This document shows positions 1 through 7,062 of a stretch of DNA of 10,683 nucleotides, in pieces (the first letter of the stretch is position 1; each line of letters begins with the position of its first letter). The notes under the pieces were generated by a model. That model was not told the DNA's origin. It searched no databases and saw only the letters and a list, made by a program, of their open reading frames with translations. This DNA is from Nocardia sp. (lineage in GTDB: Bacteria > Actinomycetota > Actinomycetes > Mycobacteriales > Mycobacteriaceae), in NCBI GenBank assembly GCA_017354515.1, contig JAFMQT010000113.1, positions 1 to 10,683 of the forward strand, written 5' to 3'. The translations under genes and the position numbers were made by a program.

Positions 1-78
1 GGCTGCGAAAGATGTCCGGACCTGCGACAATTCAACGTGTGCCAGCCGAGCGTCGTAGTCGATAGCATCGGCTCGTGA
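1..78 (+). CDS. 3' end of an upstream gene, product unknown (partial)
   Basis: The first frame is open from the window edge to a TGA at 76-78 and would encode 25 residues ending in DSIGS. It contains three cysteines (a CxxC near the edge and a third ten residues later), but I recognise no family. The main support is its junction with the next gene. The TGA overlaps the GTG start of the acetyltransferase in a GTGA arrangement, which also occurs at vapB/vapC and sbcD/sbcC here. The acetyltransferase has no visible Shine-Dalgarno, which would suit translational coupling. A stretch this short could be open by chance in GC-rich DNA, so the call is tentative. Confidence 0.4.
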   Translation, partial: GCERCPDLRQFNVCQPSVVVDSIGS

Positions 79-509
79 CGGTTCGCGTGTACTCGGCTGA
101 CGCCACCGACAGCAACGTTGTCGAACTTTTGTATCTGGCGGTTGGCGGAGCGCGGTCTCGGCTGACCCCGGTCGTCCAGCACTACAGAGACAACGACGCC
201 GCGTTCTTGTTGTCGGCGACCACAGCACACTGCCTCATCGGGATCGTCGGATACGAACTACATGCGGACCGAATCATCCTGCTGCACATCGCAACCCATA
301 CGTCCGCTCGCCGACGCGGGACAGGCAGGCGGCTCCTTCGAGAGATCAGCACGCGGCATCCCGGGCACGCCGTTGTCGCGGAAACCGATTGTCACGCAGT
401 CAGATTCTATCGAGCTGTAGGTTTCGAGGTGGCGTCACTGGGCGAGAAGTATCCGGGCGTCGAGCGATTCGAAGTACATTGGCCTGCCGTAAACCCGGCG
501 GCCAGCTGA
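75..509 (+). CDS. GNAT-family N-acetyltransferase
   Basis: A 144-residue protein of single-domain GNAT size; such enzymes move an acetyl group from acetyl-CoA to an amine. The acetyl-CoA pyrophosphate loop (motif A) is visible as RRRGTGRRLL at about residues 79-88, after a beta strand LLHIATH (69-75). The motif B end is FYRAVGFEV at 111-119. The N-terminal half (about 1-65) is the variable substrate-binding part and does not reveal the substrate. The GTG start at 75 overlaps the preceding stop in GTGA and has no Shine-Dalgarno, so it is probably translated by coupling. It is cytosolic. The gene is visibly less GC-rich than the right half of the window and sits beside a toxin-antitoxin pair. 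It is not a TacT-type toxin as far as I can see, because no DUF1778 partner adjoins it. The family call is firm; the substrate is unknown. Confidence 0.85.
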   Translation: MTVRVYSADATDSNVVELLYLAVGGARSRLTPVVQHYRDNDAAFLLSATTAHCLIGIVGYELHADRIILLHIATHTSARRRGTGRRLLREISTRHPGHAVVAETDCHAVRFYRAVGFEVASLGEKYPGVERFEVHWPAVNPAAS

Positions 510-526
510 CCAACCGAGCCCAAGTT

Positions 527-548
527 GCCCGCTCATGCCGCAGCGGGC
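527..548. terminator. possible hairpin terminator between convergent genes
   Basis: GCCCGCT (527-533) and AGCGGGC (542-548) form a perfect 7-bp GC-rich stem with an 8-base loop, 18 bp after the acetyltransferase stop. No T-run follows on either strand, so it would be a U-less actinobacterial-type hairpin at best. Its place between two convergent genes is the main argument for a terminator role. Confidence 0.35.
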
Positions 549-587
549 GCTGATCGGCCTCCCTCTCGGTTGTTCAGTTTTTCGGTA

Positions 588-623
588 TGTTCGATCAAAA
601 CGAACGTCGTGACGGATCGAACA
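588..623. repeat. 9-bp inverted repeat downstream of vapC
   Basis: TGTTCGATC (588-596) and GATCGAACA (615-623) are exact reverse complements separated by 18 bases. A competing shorter pairing exists inside: GTTCG (589-593) with CGAAC (601-605). It lies 25 bp past the vapC stop, in the convergent gap. It could be a second transcript-end hairpin (no T-run follows), a protein-binding site, or chance. Confidence 0.4.
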
Positions 624-647
624 CCGCGGCTACGAAGCTCGGCCTTC

Positions 648-1070
648 TTATGGGCCCCTCCATGGATCGACCAGCTCGACACCGGTGTGCGCGAAGTCCT
701 TGATGTTCCGAGTCGCGCAGGTGGCGTGACGGTTTCGACAGATGGCCGCGATCTGCGCATCCGCTGTGCTGATCGGCAGCCCGGCCGACTCCCGAGCGAG
801 GAGAATATCCGCGTACTGCCCGGCGGACGCGTCGTCGAACGGAAGCACCGAACCGTTGCCCCGATACGGCTCGATCGCCGCCTCGATGCGCGTGGACAGT
901 TCCGATTTGCGCCGACCATCCGGGAGGCGGCGCACACCAGCCAGTAACTCCGCCAACGTCACCGCGGTGATGGCGACATCCCCGGTGAGCGACTCGAGCC
1001 ACGCGACAACCCGCGCGTCCGGCTGCGGACGAAAGATCTCCGAGATGACGTTGGTGTCGAGCACGATCAC
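648..1070 (-). CDS. vapC: VapC/FitB-type PIN-domain ribonuclease toxin
   Basis: A 140-residue PIN domain protein, full length for the family; such toxins are Mg-dependent ribonucleases that cut tRNA or rRNA and stop translation. It opens with the MIVLDTN motif (Asp5). The other acidic residues expected of a PIN active site are Glu41 (TLAELLAG), Asp104 (STADAQIAAI) and Asp125 (TRNIKDF). The C-terminal pattern ATRNIKDFAHTGVELVDPW is typical of the FitB branch. The active site therefore looks intact. The GTG start (1068-1070) overlaps the antitoxin stop in GTGA, so antitoxin and toxin should be translationally coupled. Expression is expected from the palindromic promoter upstream of vapB. The RNA target cannot be read from sequence. 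Confidence 0.93.
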   Translation of the reverse strand: MIVLDTNVISEIFRPQPDARVVAWLESLTGDVAITAVTLAELLAGVRRLPDGRRKSELSTRIEAAIEPYRGNGSVLPFDDASAGQYADILLARESAGLPISTADAQIAAICRNRHATCATRNIKDFAHTGVELVDPWRGP

Positions 1071-1300
1071 CCGAAGTCCACCGCTCGCGCGATGTCACTC
1101 CGCTCCGGAATCGGAAGGCTGTCAATACCTCCCGCCTCCCGCGCGGCCTGCATGAGCGCCAACCCGATATGCGGTTTGCGTGCGGCCTTTGTGAGGATAT
1201 CCCGGACCTCGGCCTCCATCGAGCGACCGTGTTCCTTCGCCTGCGCGGCCAGTTGCTTCTTGACGGACTCGTCGAGCCCTCGAACGATGATGGACGTCAT
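1067..1300 (-). CDS. vapB: VapB/FitA-type ribbon-helix-helix antitoxin
   Basis: A 77-residue antitoxin that should bind and block the adjacent VapC and, as a dimer of ribbon-helix-helix folds, bind the operon's operator. The N-terminal strand TSIIVRGL followed by helix ESVKKQLAAQAKEHG and helix SMEAEVRDILTKA is the FitA-like DNA-binding domain (about residues 1-42). The HGRSMEAEVRDIL stretch is characteristic of this branch. The C-terminal part, ending PERSDIARAVDFG, is the expected toxin-binding tail. The ATG at 1298-1300 follows a near-ideal Shine-Dalgarno six bases upstream. The stop overlaps the toxin start by four bases. Antitoxin-first order fits the usual stoichiometric excess of antitoxin. 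Confidence 0.93.
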   Translation of the reverse strand: MTSIIVRGLDESVKKQLAAQAKEHGRSMEAEVRDILTKAARKPHIGLALMQAAREAGGIDSLPIPERSDIARAVDFG

Positions 1301-1306
1301 CCTCAG

Positions 1307-1316
1307 ACCTCCTCCC
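1307..1316 (-). promoter_or_regulatory. strong ribosome binding site of vapB
   Basis: On the minus strand this reads GGGAGGAGGT, almost a full anti-16S match, with six bases to the vapB ATG. It fixes the vapB start and predicts heavier translation of antitoxin than of the coupled toxin, whose GTG start has no comparable site. Confidence 0.85.
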
Positions 1317-1319
1317 GGA

Positions 1320-1339
1320 TGCTATCAACCATGATAGCA
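1320..1339 (-). promoter_or_regulatory. vapBC promoter with overlapping palindromic operator
   Basis: TGCTATCA (1320-1327) and TGATAGCA (1332-1339) are a perfect 8-bp inverted repeat with a 4-base spacer. On the minus strand the upstream arm contains TG-C-TATCAT, an extended -10-like element (TATCAT at 1331-1336), with CTGCCA at 1355-1360 as a plausible -35 at 18-bp spacing. A palindrome over the -10 is the expected place for VapB/VapC autorepression. The palindrome is seen directly; promoter and operator function are inferred. Confidence 0.65.
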
Positions 1340-1403
1340 CCCCGGGCTCTGCGTTGGCAGAACCGGAAGCGATAAATGTGCTGTCCTGCTTCTTCCCAGA
1401 CGC

Positions 1404-2483
1404 CTATACGTTGAATCTGAACTCGACTACGTCGCCATCATTCATAACGTAGTCCTTACCCTCCATCCGGACCTTGCCCGCGGATTTGGCGGCAGCCATC
1501 GAACCGGCCTCGATGAGGGCGTCGTAGGCGACGACCTCGGCCTTGATGAAACCGCGTTCGAAGTCGGTGTGGATGACTCCGGCGGCCTTGGGGGCGGTGT
1601 CGCCCTGGTGAATTGTCCACGCGCGGGCCTCTTTCGGGCCGGCGGTGAGGTAGGTCTGCAGGCCGAGGGTGTGGAATCCGGCGCGGGCCAGGGCGTGCAG
1701 GCCGGGTTCGGTCTGGCCGATGGACTCGAGCAGTTCCAGGGCGGATTCGGCGTCGAGCTCCAGCAGTTCGGCTTCGACCTTGGCGTCGAGGAATACCGAA
1801 TCTGCCGGGGCGACAGCGGCTTTCAGTTCGGCGATCTTCGCCTCATCGGTGAGGACGGACTCGTCGGCGTTGAAGACGTAGAGGAACGGCTTGGTGGTGA
1901 GCAGCGAAAGTTCGCGCAGCAGATCCGAATCCAGCTGGTCTCCGGCCGCGTAGAGGGTCTTGCCCTCGTTGAGGAATTCCTGCGCCTGCTTGGCGGCGTC
2001 GGCGACCGGCTTACGGTCCTTTTTGACCTTGGCTTCCTTGTCGAGACGGACCACGGCCTTGTCCAGTGTCTGCAGGTCGGCAAGGATCAGTTCGGTTTCG
2101 ATGATCTCGATATCGCTGAGCGGATCGACCTTGCCGTCGACATGCACCACATCGTCGTCGGCGAACACCCGCACCACCTGACAGATGGCGTCGGCCTCGC
2201 GGATATTGGCGAGGAATTTGTTGCCGAGTCCGGCGCCCTCGGAGGCGCCCTTGACGATGCCGGCGATATCGACGAACGACACCGTGGCGGGCACGATGCG
2301 CTCGGAACCGAAGATCTCGGCGAGCTTGTCCAGTCTCGGATCGGGCAGCGGGACCACACCGACGTTCGGTTCGATGGTCGCGAACGGGTAGTTCGCGGCC
2401 AAGACGTCGTTGCGGGTCAGCGCGTTGAACAGCGTCGACTTTCCGACGTTGGGCAGTCCGACGATTCCGAGGGTGAGACTCAC
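1404..2483 (-). CDS. ychF: YchF/OLA1-family ribosome-binding ATPase
   Basis: A 359-residue protein, close to the usual length for this near-universal Obg-related P-loop NTPase, which binds ribosomes and has been linked to oxidative-stress responses. The G1 P-loop GLPNVGKST is at residues 9-17 and DIAG (G3) at 72-75, followed by IVKGASEGAGLGNKF. In place of the GTPase-type NKxD at G4 there is NADE at 205-208, the change associated with ATP rather than GTP preference. The middle is a coiled-coil helical hairpin (about 130-190, RLDKEAKVKKDRKP region). The C-terminus is a TGS domain (about 275-359) ending YVMNDGDVVEFRFNV. The GTG start (2481-2483) puts the P-loop at the normal distance from the N-terminus. 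No Shine-Dalgarno is visible; the promoter may lie so close that the message is nearly leaderless. It is divergent from cstA. Confidence 0.97.
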   Translation of the reverse strand: MSLTLGIVGLPNVGKSTLFNALTRNDVLAANYPFATIEPNVGVVPLPDPRLDKLAEIFGSERIVPATVSFVDIAGIVKGASEGAGLGNKFLANIREADAICQVVRVFADDDVVHVDGKVDPLSDIEIIETELILADLQTLDKAVVRLDKEAKVKKDRKPVADAAKQAQEFLNEGKTLYAAGDQLDSDLLRELSLLTTKPFLYVFNADESVLTDEAKIAELKAAVAPADSVFLDAKVEAELLELDAESALELLESIGQTEPGLHALARAGFHTLGLQTYLTAGPKEARAWTIHQGDTAPKAAGVIHTDFERGFIKAEVVAYDALIEAGSMAAAKSAGKVRMEGKDYVMNDGDVVEFRFNV

Positions 2484-2492
2484 GAGTGCAAG

Positions 2493-2498
2493 AGTCTA
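2493..2498 (-). promoter_or_regulatory. possible -10 element of ychF, near-leaderless transcript
   Basis: On the minus strand TAGACT lies nine bases before the ychF GTG. Initiation six to eight bases after a -10 would leave a leader of only one to three bases, in keeping with the missing Shine-Dalgarno. The -35 region is weak (TGTGTT at 18-bp spacing is the best I can see). Confidence 0.35.
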
Positions 2499-2637
2499 CG
2501 CGGAGCCCTCCACCCGAACACATAGGCCCAGGTAGCTGGGATGGCGGCCGCGAACCCGCCCCATGATCGCCGTATGCGGCGGATCAAGGGCGCGGATCGG
2601 TTACTTTCAGGGGACCGGCATATCCGCCTCGCAGTAC

Positions 2638-2642
2638 AGGAG
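2638..2642 (+). promoter_or_regulatory. ribosome binding site that sets the cstA start
   Basis: AGGAG with a seven-base spacer to the ATG at 2650. An in-frame ATG at 2563 would add 29 residues with no membrane-protein or family character and has no comparable site, so the start at 2650 is preferred. Confidence 0.8.
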
Positions 2643-2649
2643 TTGCCCG

Positions 2650-4926
<2,277 letters not shown>

Positions 4927-4945
4927 CCGAATCCCGCTTTCCGAC

Positions 4946-4951
4946 AGGAGG
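4946..4951 (+). promoter_or_regulatory. second Shine-Dalgarno-like AGGAGG inside the ybdD 5' region
   Basis: A perfect AGGAGG lies 19 bases after the cstA stop and one base before an in-frame TTG (4953). The spacing is too short for a normal start there, and no other in-frame start codon follows at a suitable distance. It may still mark the true beginning of ybdD or assist ribosome re-loading after cstA. Confidence 0.35.
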
Positions 4952-5144
4952 ATTGCTAGCGGCCGGGCGCGTAATCCGTTCGGCCGCCGGATATCTGAAT
5001 GCGGTGCTGGGCGGACAGGATTACCAGCGGTATGTGGCGCATATGCGACGCACCTATCCGGAACGGCCGATTCCCACCGAACGGGAGTATTGGCGGCAGC
5101 GCTACGCGGAGGCCGAACGCAACCCCGCTACCCGCTGTTGCTGA

Positions 5145-5299
5145 GGCCCGAATCCGTTGCCCCGCTTAGAAACGTGAGCATTTTCGATATCCGTTTCGCG
5201 CGGTTCATTCAGAGATCACGCACATATACGGCATCTAAACCTCGGTTATATCGCTAGTTGTCTGTTTTCCGCTAGCCAAGCCGCCGGTGGGCTGCCAAG
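5145..5299 (+). other. intergenic gap, probable promoter region of the Ada-AlkA gene
   Basis: These 155 bp are clearly richer in A and T than their surroundings, especially about 5165-5270, as expected for a promoter. TATACG (5225-5230) and TTATAT (5246-5251) could serve as -10 elements, but neither has a good -35. CGCTAG occurs twice as a direct repeat (5252-5257 and 5270-5275). I cannot identify an Ada operator. No hairpin with a T-run follows ybdD. Confidence 0.4.
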
Positions 5300-7000
5300 G
5301 TGGACCACGTGAGTGTGAACGGTCTGGATTTCGAGCGCTGCTACCGAGCGGTGGCTACCCGCGACTCCCGTTTCGACGGGCATTTCGTCACGGCGGTGCG
5401 GACGACCGGAATCTACTGCCGGCCATCATGTCCGGCCATCACACCGAAACGTTCCAACGTCACCTTCCTGGCCACCGCCGCGGCCGCCCAGCAGAGCGGA
5501 TTCCGCGCCTGCCGCCGCTGCCTGCCCGACGCCGCACCCGGCTCCCCGCTGTGGAATACCCGCGCCGACTTGGCCTCCCGGGCGATGCGGCTGATCGCCG
5601 ACGGCGTGATCGAACGCTGCGGCGTACCGGGTTTGGCCGACCAGCTCGGATATTCGCAGCGGCAACTCACCCGGGTGCTCACCGCCGAACTCGGCGCCGG
5701 GCCACTGGCCCTGGCCCGCGCCCACCGCGCGCACACCGCGCGGCTGCTCATCCAGACCACGCGAATGCCCATGTCCGACATCGCCTTCGCGGCGGGATTC
5801 GCCAGCATCCGGCAATTCAACGACACCGTGCGCGAGGTGTTCGTCGTCAGCCCGACGGTGCTGCGCGAGGAGTCCCGCCGGATGCGTGGCGAGGCGCTGC
5901 CGGCCACCGATGGCGCTCTCACCCTGCGGCTGCCATATCGCGAGCCGCTGGACGCGGGCTGGCTGGAATGGTTCCTGGCCGCGCATGCCGTGCCCGGACT
6001 GGAGACCTGGGAGGACGGGGTGTATACGCGCGCTCTGCGCACTCCGCACGGCCATGCCACGGTCCGCGCGAGCATTCATCCGGGACATGTCCGGGCCACC
6101 CTGGCATTGCACGATATGCGCGATCTGGCGCCCACCGTGGCCCGATTGCGGCATCTGCTGGATCTGGACGCCGATCCGGTCGGCATCGATCTCGCCCTCA
6201 CCGAAGCCTTCGGCACCGACTCGCCGGGGATCACCGCAGGTATCCGGGTGCCCGGATGTGTGGAAAGCTCGGAGTTGTTGTTGCGCACCATGATCGGACA
6301 GCAGATCTCGGTGTCGGCGGCGACCACCCACACCGCGCGACTGGTCGATGCCCTCGGGGAGAACGTCTCCGGCCCGATGCCGCGACTGTTCCCCACCGCC
6401 GCGACCATCGCCGAACACGGCACCGAGGTGCTGACCGGTCCGGTCCGGCGCACGGCCTCGATCGTGGGCGCCGCGCGGGCGCTGGCCTCGGGCGAGCTGG
6501 AGTTGCACGCCGGGCGCAATGCCGCCGATGTGCGACGTGACCTGCTCGCCCTCGAGGGAGTCGGGCCGTGGACCGCCGATTATGTGACCATGCGGCTGCT
6601 CGCCGATCCGGACACCCTGCTGCACACCGATCTGGTGGTTCGTCAGGGCGCCGCCCACTTCGGGATCGATCTGGGCGATACCGAGCGCTGGGCGCCGTGG
6701 CGGTCCTATCTGTCGATGCATCTGTGGAAGCGGGCGCTCGTCGAGCGGGCCCAGGGCGGGGCCGAGTTGCTCCCCGCGCCGCGCACGGACCGTCCACGCG
6801 CCTCCGGCACGGAAGATCGTCCACGCGCCTCCGGCACGGAAGACCGTCCACGCGCCTCCGGCACGGAAGATCGTCCACGCGCCTCCGGCACGGAAGATCC
6901 CCGGACCTCGACCCGGTCTCCGCGAGCCGACACCCTGCGCACGCCGGGTGGCCGTCGCGTCGACATCGGTGACCGGCCGGTCGCCAGGGTCCGGCGCTGA
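5300..7000 (+). CDS. alkA: Ada-type sensor/AraC regulator fused to AlkA 3-methyladenine DNA glycosylase
   Basis: A 566-residue three-part alkylation-repair protein. Residues 1-80 are the Ada metal-binding domain with C40-RPS-C44 and C71-RR-C74, the Cys4 zinc site whose first cysteine accepts methyl groups from DNA phosphotriesters in Ada. About 90-190 is an AraC-type double helix-turn-helix (GVPGLADQLGYSQRQLTRVL; DIAFAAGFASIRQFNDTVREVF). About 200-490 is AlkA: IGQQISV at 332-338, the helix-hairpin-helix LEGVGPWTADY at 418-428 and the likely catalytic Asp444 in HTDLVVRQ. It should remove alkylated bases and, when methylated, activate its own promoter. Residues about 489-566 are an unusual basic tail with four DRPRASGTE repeats. 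The start is uncertain: GTG 5300, or GTG 5309 with AAGGTGG five bases upstream, which is slightly better. No ogt-like methyltransferase gene adjoins it. It converges on sbcC. Confidence 0.94.
   Translation: MDHVSVNGLDFERCYRAVATRDSRFDGHFVTAVRTTGIYCRPSCPAITPKRSNVTFLATAAAAQQSGFRACRRCLPDAAPGSPLWNTRADLASRAMRLIADGVIERCGVPGLADQLGYSQRQLTRVLTAELGAGPLALARAHRAHTARLLIQTTRMPMSDIAFAAGFASIRQFNDTVREVFVVSPTVLREESRRMRGEALPATDGALTLRLPYREPLDAGWLEWFLAAHAVPGLETWEDGVYTRALRTPHGHATVRASIHPGHVRATLALHDMRDLAPTVARLRHLLDLDADPVGIDLALTEAFGTDSPGITAGIRVPGCVESSELLLRTMIGQQISVSAATTHTARLVDALGENVSGPMPRLFPTAATIAEHGTEVLTGPVRRTASIVGAARALASGELELHAGRNAADVRRDLLALEGVGPWTADYVTMRLLADPDTLLHTDLVVRQGAAHFGIDLGDTERWAPWRSYLSMHLWKRALVERAQGGAELLPAPRTDRPRASGTEDRPRASGTEDRPRASGTEDRPRASGTEDPRTSTRSPRADTLRTPGGRRVDIGDRPVARVRR
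6791..6898 (+). repeat. 4 x 27-bp perfect coding tandem repeat in the alkA tail
   Basis: Four contiguous units start at 6791, 6818, 6845 and 6872. They are identical except for the last base (T, C, T, T), a synonymous change in the GAY codon. Each unit is nine codons, encoding DRPRASGTE at about residues 497-532, so copy-number changes would keep the frame. The array lies beyond the last conserved AlkA element. Confidence 0.97.
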
Positions 7001-7002
7001 GG

Positions 7003-7062
7003 GTGTCGGATCAAGCTGTGCTGAATCAAACCGTGTCGGATCAAGCTGTGCCCGATCAAGCG
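7003..7062. repeat. 4 x 15-bp tandem repeat between the alkA and sbcC stops
   Basis: Units start at 7003, 7018, 7033 and 7048. Units 1 and 3 are identical (GTGTCGGATCAAGCT); units 2 and 4 diverge at several positions, giving an exact 19-base match at 30-bp spacing. All contain ATCAA. The fourth unit covers the sbcC stop codon, so on the minus strand TGA recurs in the sbcC frame at 7056, 7041, 7026 and 7011. No hairpin is apparent, so this is not a conventional terminator. Confidence 0.9.

Noticed and set aside
588..623. SOS (LexA) box
   Set aside because: The actinobacterial box has CGAAC before GTTCG with a short spacer; here the order is inverted (GTTCG before CGAAC) and the spacing is wrong.
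525..947. Open frames on both strands across the vapC region (525-947 plus, 533-937 minus, 595-1125 minus)
   Set aside because: vapC with its complete PIN active site explains this region; the alternatives lack recognisable domains or ribosome binding sites.
1569..2525. A 318-codon open frame on the plus strand opposite ychF
   Set aside because: It is the antisense shadow of a conserved, motif-complete gene; its Gly/Asp/Val-rich composition is what GC-rich codon bias yields on the opposite strand.
2563..2649. Upstream ATG start for cstA
   Set aside because: The extra 29 residues lack family character and a ribosome binding site, while AGGAG is well placed for the ATG at 2650.
2484..2649. 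CRP-type site upstream of cstA
   Set aside because: No TGTGA-N6-TCACA-like palindrome was found by eye in the divergent region.
5287..6540. Long plus-strand frame of 417 codons overlapping the Ada-AlkA gene, and a 431-codon minus-strand frame at 5426-6721
   Set aside because: Both are shadows of the domain-complete alkA frame, Arg/Pro/His-rich without motifs.
7001..7055. Intrinsic terminator between alkA and sbcC
   Set aside because: No GC-rich stem of useful length and no T-run on either strand; the space is taken up by the 15-bp repeats.
6791..7062. CRISPR array
   Set aside because: Units of 27 and 15 bp are contiguous with no spacers, and the 27-bp units are protein-coding in the alkA frame; there are no cas genes.
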